DNA from: Chaetoceros tenuissimus
Lineage: Eukaryota; Bacillariophyta; Thalassiosirophyceae; Chaetocerotales; Chaetocerotaceae
Length of the DNA stretch: 64,000 nucleotides
Assembly (NCBI GenBank): GCA_021927905.1
Contig: BLLK01000051.1
Coordinates: 1,116,001 to 1,180,000 of the forward strand
Direction of reading: 5' to 3'
Positions 52,197-63,529 of the stretch are shown piece by piece (positions within the stretch are counted from its first letter, which is position 1; each line of letters opens with the position of its first letter). The notes below the pieces were generated by a model that worked only from the letters and a program-made list of their open reading frames with translations, was not told the DNA's origin and searched no databases. The translations under genes and the position numbers were made by a program.

Positions 52197-54372
52197 CTAT
52201 GGTTGCCAAAAGTCATTTGAATTTCTAATATGAGTGAGCATTCTTTCTTCAGTTTCAGCATTTTCTCCATCAGCAGCGAAGCCCGCAGCTGCTGCTTGTA
52301 GCCATGCTGTGTAGTTGAAGGGTTGCTCTCCTATTATGACATCAGCATCAAGATCTTCGTCAGAAGGAGGGTGCTCTTCATCTTCGGTCTCACCAATGGC
52401 TCCAACATCCATGGTTTCGTCAGGCTCAGTAATGATATCCATGAATTCTTCATCTGGGACAGCATCAAATCCAACATCTTGGAGACCAATCTGTTTTCGC
52501 TTTTGTACTACACTGGATTCGAACCAATGATAAGTAGCAGGATGTTTTGGATCTTCGCCAATGTATGCCTTTGTACCAGCTTTTTTTGCAAGAGCTGGTA
52601 GTAAACACATGACAGTTCCAGGAGGACAAACTAAAATACGAGCATTGATCATTCTAGCGTAACTAGTAGCTGTTGATCCAACAACGTCATATCTTACATA
52701 TGTACCGTGTTGTTGTGTTCTTGTTCGTAGAAAGTATCGCTTGAGCCTTCTACCGTGCTCAATGCAGTCGGAACGACCTTGAACAGCCGCAAGCGCACAG
52801 TTAGCCGATGCAAATACTTGAATGGATCTAACTGCTGGAGGAATGATCTTGTCATATTGATCAAAGCTCATGAAAGATGATCTGCAATGGATAAAGAAAG
52901 GATAGTGTGAGTCATGCTGTAAAATAGTAACTACGTGAAATCGTAAAACAATAGTAAACTCACCCTTCATCAACAGCAATCACAACTCCTACAAGATCCT
53001 CATTCTTGGAAACTGGACCACCTTTGGACTTCCAATCCGTTGCAATGTGACGAAATCTATCAACGACGGAAGCTAGAACGTCATTCATTGGCAACTGCTT
53101 ACTTTGACTCATCAACTCTTTGGCATATGAAGACTCTACGTTTGGCATCAACAAGCAATGATGAGTTTGAGCAGCAGGTGGCCCGGCGTCCTCCATAATG
53201 TTTTCGAACCAATACATACAATTCATACATAGAGTCTTGATGGTTTCCGGCTCAACATCTTCCGCTGCCTTTTTCGCAATGAGATTATTAGGAAGCAAAG
53301 CTTGAACGGGTGTATAATCGTAATGAAGAGTAGGATCCTTGTGCATCTTCATAATGTGTTTCCGGCAATTGTGCTTATATCGCAAACCTAGCTTTTTGCC
53401 TACAGCAGCGATGAGTGATGATGCATAGATTGACAGAGTCGATATATGTGGTGCTTGCCAATCTGTACAAACTGCATCATCTTCAACCACTGTAATTGGT
53501 CTTTTGCCTTTTCCATTGTCACCTCCTTGTTCTCCTTGACCACCAGCATTTCCATTGCCTTGACCACCAGCACCCGCATTTCCATTGCCGTTACCATTAC
53601 CATTGTTAGCTGGTCCATTTCTTTGAACCTCATTTGGATCAAGAAAATTAACTCCATAGTCTTCCGCTGGATACTGAAAATTAACATTCTGATTAGGATT
53701 GCCAGGCTGTATATTATTCATACCCTCATTCAAAGGTTGAATTTCATTCGATCCGTCAACTTGCGGTACTGAGAAATCAACTTCACCAACCGGCGGCTTT
53801 CCATTCTTTTTCTCAAATTCTTCGAGAGAAGGTTCATTTTCAACAGGTAAAATATCATTCGGACCACCTTTGCCATTATTTTGTTGCAGCCGCCTTCGAC
53901 CCTCAGTACCATCTTCTGCATTCGTCCGTCCAGCTACACCATTATTCCCTTGTGACTGCTGTCCATTCCCATTGCCTCCACCTGGTAAAAGATTCTGACC
54001 GTCATATCGTTCTAAAAATGCCTGACAGAGTTGTATATGCGATGGAACTTCATATCTCTCTTCTCGTGGTACAATAGGTGGCATGGTGGTTAATATATCT
54101 CCAATCAATACATACGGGGTATGCGTACATGTGTTCTTTTTCTTTCCCTTGTCTTGATTCTTTGCCTGGCCTTGACCTTGTCCTTGGCCATTCCCCTGTC
54201 CATTTCCATTGCCTTGAGATTGAAGTAATCGGTTCACTTCCTGATGTGGTTCTTGGTCTAAATTGAGATAGAGAAATATGGCAGAGAGAGTAAAGATTGT
54301 CACTTTGAGTTGCTTTTTGGTCATTTTTATTCTCGGCTTTTTCTGTATTTTTTGCGAATTGTAAATGTTCAT
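52197..54372 (-). CDS. Type II membrane protein with Gly/Gln/Asn-rich stem, unknown family
   Basis: Exons 54372-52964 and 52881-52197, intron GTGAGT...GCAG; 697 aa. A short basic cytosolic end, then one anchor helix (VTIFTLSAIFLYLNL). A low-complexity QGNGNGQGNGQGQGQ stem and a second N/G-rich block (about 265-300) flank a conserved-looking part with TPYVLIGDILTTMPPIVP. The C-terminal ~350 residues look folded and enzymatic (ISTLSIYASSLIAAVGKKLGL, LKRYFLRTRTQQHGTYVRYD, RILVCPPGTVMCLLPALAKK, KAYIGEDPKHPATYHWFE), reminiscent of a Golgi glycosyltransferase layout, but I cannot assign a family. An acidic tail with DMDIITEPDE-like residues ends the chain. Confidence 0.65.
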
Positions 54373-55629
54373 TTTGATGCTATTGAATGTACGTATATGT
54401 GTAGTGTTTTAGATAAAAGGCTTGCTTGAATAGCGTCGAGAGTTATTTAAATCAATAGAGAAACAGTTTCATGTGTTGTGTTTTCGACGAGAGAGGTAGT
54501 TTCATCTCGGAGAAATGAGACGTGAGTCAAAATGGTCTTTTCGGCAAATTTGGTCTGTAGACGGAGAAACAAAGGAAATGACCGTTATTGCTCGCATACA
54601 AAAGATAAATTCATTTTATGTGAATGTTGTGATACATATATAAAAGGTACATTATGAAATGAAGAAATTCAAAGTAGCATACTCAGAATTTAAATAAAAT
54701 CTAATAGTTAATAAGTCAATTTATTGAATTAAAATCTTTCAGACTCTATTGCGATAGTCTATTATTCTTCTCTAGCTATACAACAACTAGTGTCGTGTAG
54801 TCTCTCTACGAACTAGGACTACTATTTGAATACTAATATGAAAACAATATGGAATTTTGCTGAAAATTCTGTATTCCAATGTATTTATTCAATTTGTTTT
54901 GTGAAAATGATGCATTTTCTTCTATTCAATTCTACTGATAAGCAAAATTTTCTGACACATCCAATATCCAACAAAAAATAGAACTGTCAAGCTGGTTTCA
55001 ATTCTTTACCTCCAGCAATCTATTCGATCGTTGTCCCAAAGTATTACTTCCATCTTAGTAGAATTCATTAGAATAATAGTTCTTTCTCGGGGAGTCAATG
55101 GGATGAAAGGCGACTGTTTCAGTAGTAAGTATGAAGAATCGTTCAGACATTAAAACTTTTGTCCTTCCATTTGCAAGAAGCCTCTGTCCTCATCCACATT
55201 TCTAAGTTGTCTTTGCTTTATTCTCTGCATGAAACTCAATATCCTTATACATTTTGAATAACATTTCTTCCAGGCACTGGCGGCTATTGATTTGATTCAA
55301 TTTCCATGCTGCATGAAATAGACAATGTAAAGAAATCGCCAGAAATTTGGATCCCCGAAAAAGTTAATAATTTAGCCCATGGCATCGCTGAAACTCACCA
55401 TCACTCCACACGATAGATTTTAATAGCTATTGCTCTTTGTTCATTTAGACACGAGCAAGCATAAAAGAACATTATATTGACATTTTCCTCCACCGTCCTC
55501 CATTGCTGATTGCTTCTTTCAAACCTGAAAATTGAACACATGAACAATGGAAGATCGCTCAAAGTCTCATAAATTCAGAAAAGGCAAATAAGCACAGCTT
55601 GTTTCAAAACAAAATACATTGATTCTACA
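54373..55629. other. Intergenic, ~1.25 kb
   Basis: Divergent promoter region, strongly AT-rich, no ORF of note on either strand and no repeat seen. Confidence 0.5.
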
Positions 55630-56672
55630 ATGAAGCTTTCATCTGCAATCATCCTTGCTTCCATTTTTATGTCCTCTACTTCTGCAAGAGACGAAGATAT
55701 TCGTGCTCGCAGACTTAAGAAGCGTACCAAATCTCCATCTGATACTAAAGCTCCAGGAACCAAGACACCAAAGGTATCCAAGGCTCCAGGAACCAAGGAG
55801 GCATCCAAGGCTCCATCAGTAAAAAAAGGAAAGAGTGCCAAGTCTGCAGAACCATCCATGATTCCTTCGGATATACCTTCAGTTTTACCATCTATGGTTC
55901 CTTCCGACGTACCATCCATGATTCCTTTGGATGTACCTTCAGACCAACCAAGTTCTGAACCATCGAGACCACCATCACCTTTGCCTTCTCCTTTCCCTAC
56001 CTGGACACCAACTGGATTCCCATCTGATATACCTTCATTTTTACCATCTATGGTACCTTCAGACAGTCCATCTAGTTCCCCAACAGAATCAAGACCTTTG
56101 TTGTGTTTTGAGAACAATTCTGACATGAAAACTCATACCGAGGCTGTGGCATATGCAAATTCTTTGGGTGGGGTGCTAGCAGGTAATCGTGGTGACGATT
56201 ATGAAGACATCTTTGCTGCCAAATATGAGATACTAATAACCAACCAAACATTGTTGCAATTACAAAAAAAGAAAAAGATCCATGGTGGAGACTTGACTTT
56301 GCAGAGCGTCGTACAATTTCTGATATTCTCATTTACAACCGAGAAGGCACCAGTAAAGACAGAATTGTAGGATTCACTGTCTCCATTATCCGTAATGGAG
56401 TAAAAGTTTGGCAGTATACTGATCCTAGCAATACTGGTGAGGTTATGTACCATATTGAGGTCCCTAGAATTCCAGCTCTAAGAGGAGATGGAATTGTAAT
56501 CCAACTTCCTGACAAAACTGAATATTTACAATTGGTTGAGGTTGAAGTCTACACTTTCCCTGAAAATGCTCGTCGTCCAAGAAGTGGGAATAACTGCAAC
56601 ACTCCTGGCACAGCAGTTGCAAGCACTACTGTGGACAGTGAATCATTTCTAGAAGAGTTTGAGTGGTTCTAA
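55630..56672 (+). pseudogene. Secreted discoidin (F5/8C)-like protein with PSDxPS linker, one frameshift
   Basis: Signal peptide 1-19, a Lys-rich part (KKRTKSPSDTKAPGTKTP), then a Pro/Ser linker of PSDIPSVLPSMV-type repeats to about residue 160. The first frame runs into a lectin-like start (THTEAVAYANSLGGVLAGNRG) and stops at 56370. The continuation is in another frame from about 56229 to the stop at 56670-56672: DTNNQPNIVAITKKEKDPWW, RLDFAERRTISDILIYNREG, a typical galactose-binding/F5-8C fucolectin pattern, ending in an FLEEFEWF tail. One base appears to be missing at about 56226-56230. No GT-AG intron fits. Either a decayed gene or a sequence error. If intact, it would be a ~348-aa wall or surface carbohydrate-binding protein. 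Confidence 0.65.
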
Positions 56673-57095
56673 GAAGTTTGTCTTCTCCATCAAGATCCAT
56701 GGAAAAGTTTTTGAAAACAGTTTGTGGAAAAGTTAAAGAACTTCAATTACATATCATGAATGATACAACTTAGGAATAACAATTTTAGAATTGTAAAAGT
56801 AATAAATACATGTGTTAAAAATGAAAAAGGGTTTTGTAAAATGCCTCCTTCTCTAAGAAAATGTTACTAACTTCAATTGCATTTGCCTAGGAGCGAAAAG
56901 TAAATTCTAAAATTTAGATTTGTGACCGTACATTTCCGAGTCATTTTCTCGGAGAATTAGCTCTAGAAGAGAGGGACCACACAGCACACAGCTTTTTCCT
57001 GCAGCTCCTTCGCATTCCGTTTCACGACGCCTCTTTTCTGCATACCTTACTCCTTTCTATACAACGTTGTACTATTCCGAAGCATATATACTCCT
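56673..57095. other. Intergenic
   Basis: Spacer between two plus-strand genes; nothing recognised. Confidence 0.45.
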
Positions 57096-58157
57096 ATGAT
57101 GATCTTGTCTAAATCAAAAAAGGCGCTGTTACTTCTGGCACTCACAGCTCTTGCTTGTACAAGATTTCAAACTTCACAATTAGCCCTTCATCGTCTCCTT
57201 TCATCTTCCTACGAGACATGTGATATATCGACCATCTCTCTACCGTCTCAACCTATCCTGCCCGTATATTCCGCGAGCTACCCAGGCTCAGGAGCACAAA
57301 TGAGTCACTACCTTTACGAAGCTCTCACAGGCATAGAGTCAGGAGACGAATGGCTACATAGAGGAGATACATACGATCATGTCACCATCAAAACTCATTA
57401 TCCAGCTAGAGTGCATCAAATCGAAGGATCGAGATTAATGCAACGAGTCATTCTACTCATTCGAAGCCCTATGCATGCTTTACCCAGCTATCACTCTTAT
57501 TTATGGGAGAAGGAACAGGGACTACCCGATCATACACAAAGAGCACCAGAAGAGACATGGATCAAGTGGAGAAATGAGAACTTTGCACAAGAATTGACGA
57601 GTTGGAAAAATCACTTGTTGTACTGGATGCATGAATTTGAAAAGGAAGATAGACTCGTCGTTAGCTATGAAAGACTTGTTGATCCGAAACAGGGTCCTGT
57701 GGAATCTACAAGGATTGCAAACTTTTTGGGAAGAACAGAAGGTGTTGAGACTTTGCCTCCTAGTCAGATTCCTTGTGTTTGGGATAAAGTTGTCAACTAC
57801 AAGCGAGTTGAACTTGATCAAGATGGAAATGAAATCTCAGAAGAAGAAGGGAGAAAATTAAATGTCAATCGAAATTTGTATGATGATCATGGAAAGGTTC
57901 TTGCCAAGAATGTGCAAGATGAGAAAGCTGTTGGCGTCAAGAGACGTGTCAAGTATGTAAGTCATGAAGATCCAAGTCATCCCACACAGTCGTTGAGAGA
58001 TGGGAAACGTAACAGTTCATTTACCAAGGAGCAACTGGAAAGTATGAAGTCTACGATAAATGCATTGAGAGCAAGATTCTTGAGTGAATATACTCTCGTT
58101 GTTATCTTGACTTCCTACATGGAAGAGATTGAGAATGAATTGAAACTCAAGTTATAA
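57096..58157 (+). CDS. Sulfotransferase-like type II membrane protein
   Basis: 353 aa, single exon. Residues 9-22 are a hydrophobic signal-anchor. SYPGSGAQMSHYLYEALTG (61-79) matches the PAPS 5'-phosphosulfate loop (P-x-[ST]G-[ST]), and RVILLIRSPMHALPSYHSY (117-135) gives the 3'-phosphate Arg (R123) and Ser (S131). WKNHLLYWMHE and VVSYERLVDPKQGP complete the fold. Such WSC/sulfotransferase-like proteins are common in diatoms and may modify sulfated polysaccharides or glycoproteins in the Golgi. The C-terminal basic segment (KRRVKYVSHED) is poorly conserved. This is the second sulfotransferase-like gene in the window, and it is not a close copy of the first. Confidence 0.75.
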   Translation: MMILSKSKKALLLLALTALACTRFQTSQLALHRLLSSSYETCDISTISLPSQPILPVYSASYPGSGAQMSHYLYEALTGIESGDEWLHRGDTYDHVTIKTHYPARVHQIEGSRLMQRVILLIRSPMHALPSYHSYLWEKEQGLPDHTQRAPEETWIKWRNENFAQELTSWKNHLLYWMHEFEKEDRLVVSYERLVDPKQGPVESTRIANFLGRTEGVETLPPSQIPCVWDKVVNYKRVELDQDGNEISEEEGRKLNVNRNLYDDHGKVLAKNVQDEKAVGVKRRVKYVSHEDPSHPTQSLRDGKRNSSFTKEQLESMKSTINALRARFLSEYTLVVILTSYMEEIENELKLKL

Positions 58158-58713
58158 GTAGATACGTATGGTAGTCATTTAACATGTAAAATATATAATT
58201 TATAAAGAACAGCTTGTCACATAACTCTAGAGTAGGATGTTGGACTACCAACAAGCTGCAAAGTTGTCTACAAGCAGACGCTGAAACAGAAAAAAGTGTT
58301 TGATAACTTAAACACACATAGCTGAAGAGAAAGCATGTATGTACAGTCAACTTCTTTCGATATCAATTCTTCTTATCTTTCTCTTTTGGTCTTGTAGTCC
58401 TGGTTTTCTATAATATCTATATTCATATACTTTCTCTTCTGAGTCTACACGCTTGTATTTCAAAAGCAAAGTTATGCCAAATGTGTGCATCTTTTTAACT
58501 TGAAAGAGTTCTTTTGGCTCAGTTTATGTAGGAAGTTCGACAAACAAATATATGCACATATTGCTATAGAATGATATATTTCTTCATTTCAATTATTGCT
58601 TATTCGTTAGTTTATACGTGTGTGTTTGCACTATGCCATTTCAAGTTTTTCTTCTATGCATTCTAGCTAGCACTCATAATCATGAGAAAGTACTTAGCCA
58701 TCCATACTATAAT
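58158..58713. other. Intergenic
   Basis: Convergent spacer between the sulfotransferase gene and the PsbP-family gene; no feature recognised. Confidence 0.45.
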
Positions 58714-59458
58714 TTAAAGCTTTGGTAAGAAACTTCCAACAACATTGTAGTACATTTCCTCACGCTTTCCCCAACGCTTTTCAGTAGTATTACAATCAAG
58801 AGACCAAATCTTTCCCTTATACACAGAAAGACTCAACAATTGATGTGTACCATCATTAATCGCAAATTCAAAAACATAAAACAAAATTCCATCTGTAAGT
58901 CTTTCCTCTGCTTTCACAAGTTTTGCATCACGTTTTGCAGCTAGCTTTTGACCAATTTCTTGTACATCATCTCCAAGTGCTGCAACGGAAGTAGTTGTAG
59001 ATTTGACAGGTGTGGATGAGATCTTTACATTCTCTTTTGGATCTACGAGATCTTGCCATTTAAGATCATATGCTCCAACTTCTCCTTCGAATTTATTCCA
59101 TCCGGAAGGTACAAGTAGTGATAATCCTCTTTGTGTGTCTCCATAACGTTCCTATTATGAAAGAGGGTTAGAGTTCTTACAAGATTTATACGTACTTGAT
59201 GTGTACGAACTAGAGCTAATGCTCTCATCAACTTACGAGAAGACCACCTAAACGAGAGATTACTCTTGGAGTCTCATCAGTAGGCATAGCCAATGCTTGT
59301 CCTGGAAGAGAAGCAATACCTGCGACTCCACCGATGATGGAAGCTACATTTGCAAAAGATTCTCTACGTGAAATGTCAGTGTTTGATTTCATTCCAGAAA
59401 ATGCATTTGCTGATCCAGCAAGAGCACAGATTCCTACAGTTGCAAGTGATAGTTTCAT
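58714..59458 (-). CDS. PsbP-family thylakoid-lumen protein
   Basis: Exons 59458-59237 and 59151-58714, intron GTAAGT...ATAG in phase 0; 219 aa. The presequence has two parts: a signal peptide ending SANAFSG (diatom plastid motif), then a lumenal signal with a twin-Arg (RRESFANVASIIGGVAGIASLPGQALA begins at about residue 31), implying Tat import across the thylakoid. The mature part is PsbP-like: GLSLLVPSGWNKFEGEVGAYDLKW, NVKISSTPV, a helix and the strands FYVFEFAIND and HQLLSLSVYKGKIWSLDCNT. It could be a PsbP-like or PsbP-domain protein assisting photosystem II or I assembly; it is not certain to be the oxygen-evolving PsbP itself. Confidence 0.85.
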
Positions 59459-59780
59459 GGTGTATTCTTTTTGTATTTATATATATTATATGGAGAATTA
59501 AAGGATAGATGCAATACTTCTAATTACATTGATTTTCTGTTATTTTTATGATGATGAAACAAGTGAGGTGTTCCTGATCTTAGTACGTGGTGGTCACTAG
59601 CCAAACCATTAGAAAACTATAGCCATGTAAATGAATGAGGTTCTTGTAGAATCAAGTACGTACGAGGAAGTATCTTTTCTTTTTCTTGTCTATTTTCCCA
59701 TTTTTTCATTTCATTTCCTATTTCAATTGAATTAGACGACCCATTTAAACAAGTATACCCATCTAGTACTCAAAGTTAAA
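59459..59780. other. Divergent promoter region
   Basis: Between the PsbP-family gene (-) and the enoyl-CoA hydratase gene (+). No specific element recognised. Confidence 0.4.
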
Positions 59781-60680
59781 ATGACAGAACCAGTAGTACT
59801 CACCGAAACGATTGAATTGCCATCGTCGGGCAACAAAGCCATCATTGTGTCACTCAACAGACCCTCCAAGAAAAATTGCTTCAACACTGACGTATCCAAC
59901 GCCCTAGCACAAATATTCAATTCCATAGCAAATTCTACAGATGATGAACTAGCAGCAGTGATTTTCACAGGGAAAGGGAAAAGCTTTTGTGCAGGTGCTG
60001 ATTTGTCAAATCCACCAAATCCCATTGTTCAATCTTCAGACTTGCATCAAGATGTCAACCCTGTGTATCAAATGTCGAGAGTCAAGGTGCCGATTATAGG
60101 TGCTTTACATGGATATGTAATTACTGGTGGCTTTGAATTGGCATTAGCATGTGATATATTGGTAGGAGATGATACGACTGTCTTTCGTGATACCCATTGT
60201 AAATTTGGTGTAAGTGAGAATTTCTTAGGTTTGTAAATAATACATTTCGCACATTTTATAATTTACAAATTGTATTTTCTTTAGTTGGCACCATGCTGGG
60301 GACTGAGTCAAAAACTTCAACGGAAAATTGGACCGGGAAGAGCGAAATTAATATCATATTCTGTCAAACCAGTCAATGCTCAAACTGCTTTCCAATGGGG
60401 ATTGATTGATGAATTAGTACAAGAATCCAAGGAAGGAGCGTCGTTGAAACGTGCTATTGAAATTGCAGATAATATTGGAAAACAAGATTTGAAAATGGTC
60501 CGTAGGTATAAAAGAGCATTGGACGAGGGTGGAGCAATGGACTTGTCCAAAGGTCTGCAAAGGGAACGTGAACTTGGGATTGCACATTATTTAGAAGTCA
60601 TGAGTGACGGATCTACGTTTGAGAGTGCAAAAGAATTTATTACAGATGATAAGCGACCAAGACTTCAGTCCAAGTTGTAA
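59781..60680 (+). CDS. Enoyl-CoA hydratase/isomerase family protein
   Basis: Exons 59781-60209 and 60285-60680, intron GTAAGT...TTAG in phase 0; 274 aa. Crotonase fold: IIVSLNRPSKKNCFN, the oxyanion loop SFCAGADLS, and HGYVITGGFELALACD with the second oxyanion Gly and a Glu near the hydratase position. Splicing joins HCKFG to LAPCWGLSQKL, the usual family continuation. GLIDELVQESK and the C-terminal helix complete it. There is no obvious presequence, so it may be cytosolic or peroxisomal (the end QSKL resembles a PTS1-type SKL, strongly suggesting the peroxisome). It probably serves fatty-acid beta-oxidation or branched amino-acid breakdown; the exact substrate is not fixed. Confidence 0.9.
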
Positions 60681-60736
60681 AAATACAAAATAGATATATA
60701 GATATTAGTTCAAATATGTTACTATGCTTAACTCAA

Positions 60737-61768
60737 TTAATTCATTTGCAGTTGTCCATCCTTTGTCTTTAATACATTGTAAAGTTCTGGTCTTCTATCG
60801 CGGAAAAGTCCCCAAGCTGCTCGAGTTGCTCTATTTTCAATAATGTCAATTTCTTGAGAAATAATGTCAGTTCCATCTTTTGCTTCCTGAACCTTTGCAC
60901 CAGTCTCATTGGTGATGAAAGAACGTCCATAGAACTTGATCCTTTGCTTTTCATTTCCTTGAGCATCCAATAGAATCTCTACTCCGAATCTGTTACTTGC
61001 CACCACTGGAACCATATTTGCTGCTGCATGCCCTTGCATAGTTCTTTGCCAATGGTCTGCTGAGTTCAAAGAAGGATCCTGTGGTTCACTGCCAATTGCT
61101 GTAGGATACAAGATGATATCTGCACCCATCAAAGCCATAGATCTAGCACATTCAGGAAACCATTGGTCCCAGCAAATACCAACTCCCACACATCCAACTG
61201 CTGTATTAAACACCTTGAAACCAGTATCTCCTGGAGAAAAGTAGAATTTCTCTTGATATCCTGTTCCATCTGGGATATGGGTCTTGCGATATGTTCCAAG
61301 ATTAGTCCCATCTGCATCAATCATCACCACTGAATTGTAATATGCATTATTCTTGCTTTCAAAGAGTGAGATTGGAAGTACAACCTTTAATTCCTTTGCA
61401 AGCTTTTGCATTCTTTGAATAAATACATTATTCTCTCCGTCAACATCACGTTCTGCCAATGCGAAACAAGCTGCATTCTGCGATTGACAAAAGTATGGCG
61501 CTTGAAATAATTCTTGGAGAAGGATCAAGTTTGCTCCGTGTTCATAGACTGAATTGACGATACTTTCTTCGATTCTATCAAGGAATGCTTCTGGTTCACC
61601 TGGTACAGTTTCAAGTTGTACAGCTGCTACTTTGAGTTTGGATGATCTTTCTACAGACTCTATAGGTGCTGGGAAAGATGGAAGAGGTTTGTTCTTCAAC
61701 AAGTTTCGTTGAGTAACATGAGTTTTGCAGTAAGAGACTGGCTCGTAGGAAAAGTGCTCGAGAGACAT
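60737..61768 (-). CDS. Carbon-nitrogen hydrolase, N-carbamoylputrescine amidase-type
   Basis: 343 aa, single exon. Nitrilase-fold triad: Glu in LILLQELFQ (E86), Lys in YRKTHIPD (K162) and Cys in GVGICWDQWFPE (C199). The blocks FQAPYFCQ, KNNAYYNSVVMIDADG, GYQEKFYFSPGDTGF and IGSEPQDPSLNSADHWQRTM strongly match N-carbamoylputrescine amidase, which makes putrescine from N-carbamoylputrescine in the agmatine route. An N-terminal ~40-residue extension precedes the domain. The family also includes beta-ureidopropionase, but the motif set favours the polyamine enzyme. It converges on the hydratase gene with 56 bp between. Confidence 0.9.
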   Translation of the reverse strand: MSLEHFSYEPVSYCKTHVTQRNLLKNKPLPSFPAPIESVERSSKLKVAAVQLETVPGEPEAFLDRIEESIVNSVYEHGANLILLQELFQAPYFCQSQNAACFALAERDVDGENNVFIQRMQKLAKELKVVLPISLFESKNNAYYNSVVMIDADGTNLGTYRKTHIPDGTGYQEKFYFSPGDTGFKVFNTAVGCVGVGICWDQWFPECARSMALMGADIILYPTAIGSEPQDPSLNSADHWQRTMQGHAAANMVPVVASNRFGVEILLDAQGNEKQRIKFYGRSFITNETGAKVQEAKDGTDIISQEIDIIENRATRAAWGLFRDRRPELYNVLKTKDGQLQMN

Positions 61769-63529
61769 GACTGGTGAATAGATAGAAATGTTTGTTTAAT
61801 GAAATTATAAGAAGTTGCAATGATGTGAAGGAGGAAGGGTATGCATTACAAAATAGCATCACCTCATGAAGACATGACTATGTGATGAAGATCGAAAAAA
61901 GTGAAAGATTTTCTTTGGATGAGGATGCGAACCCCCAATACCAATACGACGTGGACAAAAATTTCGTATATTTTTGGAAACGATACCGCCATCTATTAGC
62001 AAGGTGATTTTGTAAGTGAACTCACTATCAGTAGAATATCTATAATGTTTTCTTCAGAATGACTCAGCATTGAGAGGGGGAGAACATCATCTATTCTATC
62101 GGCGAAAACTCAAACTGTAATTGACTATAATATATTTGAGTATCTCAAAACAATTGAAAAGCAAAGTGCAAAAGGAGACGTCATCATCACAAGACACTAT
62201 CATCACTTAGTTGGAAAATAATTCGATTTAAATCATTCCCTGGTAATAAAACTAAAACTACTACGAAACTAAAGCACTCCGCAATGGCCTGTTAGTGCCC
62301 CACGACTCTGACCTCGAATGAGAATCAGAGCCGTGGTATTTTTTAAAGTAACGTTAATCTATTTAAGAGATGGCAAGCGGTTCATTCATTCCTAAAAATC
62401 TACACCTAAAAACAAAAAGATCTAGCTAGAAGCGAGGCAAGAGTTCTTCTACATCATTCTTCATTCCAATCCAAATGGGAGACCCAAGACAAAATCAAAA
62501 GCTCGGACAAGGCTCCTTCCAACCGCAAAGTAGACAAGGTCAACCTGTACCAGAACCTGCAATACATTCCAACTTCTAGATTCTCAACCAAACTAAGGAC
62601 AGCATCGCAACATGAAAAAAGGACAAGACTTTCGTGAATGGCAGCTCGGCAACATAGCAACCCAAAGGCAAAGGCTAGAGCAACAGGGACTCACTGGACA
62701 TGTAGAGATCACGTTTCACTGGATAAAGATCGGCAAAGAAAAGGGGTTCCACAAGAGAAAAAATACGCCAAGGGCAAAAGGACAAAGGCCTTACGTTCAA
62801 GGGTAACTTCCGTCAAGCAGCTCAAGACTCCAATTCTAATCTCTCTCTCTCTCTCTCTTCTCAAACTCTAAAAAGAACTCCAAGATCAATATCACGTCAA
62901 TCAAGAACCATCAATCGTACATCAACATCATCGCAAACCCTGAAAAGAGATAACGGGTTTCGTGGAGTGTGCAAGAATCAAAAGGGTTTCATACAACTCA
63001 CTTGCTTCCGCAAACAAGACTATTCACTTTCACTATTTCTCTCAGTACTAGAAATCTCTGAAATACGATTCAATATTTTCTATTTCACCAAACTTTCTCA
63101 CGTTACTTTCCCTCGCTTCCCTATTTGGAATCAATCGATAAGAAATTCAAATTGATAGAGATTGTATTCACCTAATTCATTTTGACGGTTTCATTACGAT
63201 TCAATGTAAATAGATATAGTTTTGAAACTATGAGACCTTGCTATTTCATGGAACTTCTTTTTTGTTTTTTCGAACTTCTGACAGATTCCATCAAAGAGGC
63301 TTCTGGTTAGTTGACACTTTGCCCCGTTAGTAATCTCCCATCCCATCGTGGCAAAAATAAATTAGCTAAACAATTGCATGTCAATTGAGTGTCAACCCAA
63401 CCGTCGCTAATTCATTCTTTTTCCCTTCTTTTGTATTCATTTACAATACACAAATCAAATATATACTTCCTCAACATGAATAATCTGTACTCTCGAATGA
63501 TTATCAAAGAATCTACATAACTACCTATA
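61769..63529. other. Intergenic, ~1.8 kb
   Basis: No convincing gene. Contents: an ACGTCA at 62178-62183; a 12-bp near-perfect stem-loop at 62300-62336 followed by T6; a (CT)n microsatellite at about 62840-62858; and short, compositionally odd frames at 62450-62880 that show no domain. This is the promoter side of two divergent genes. Confidence 0.45.
62300..62336 (+). ncRNA. Stem-loop followed by T-run, possible small RNA end
   Basis: CCACGACTCTGA (62300-62311) pairs with TCAGAGCCGTGG (62325-62336) at 11 of 12 positions, with a 13-nt loop, then TATTTTTTAAAG with six T. This could be the 3' end of a Pol III-type small RNA, but no A/B box or snRNA signature was found upstream, so the call is weak. 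Confidence 0.25.

Noticed and set aside
52510-52530. GGATTCGAACC resembling a tRNA T-loop
   Set aside because: It lies in the coding strand of the type II membrane protein exon, and no acceptor or anticodon arms surround it.
62450-62880. Short frames with Gln/Arg/Lys-rich sequence in the 62.5-62.9 kb region
   Set aside because: Several small overlapping frames, no splice pattern that joins them, adjacent CT microsatellite; not enough to call a gene.
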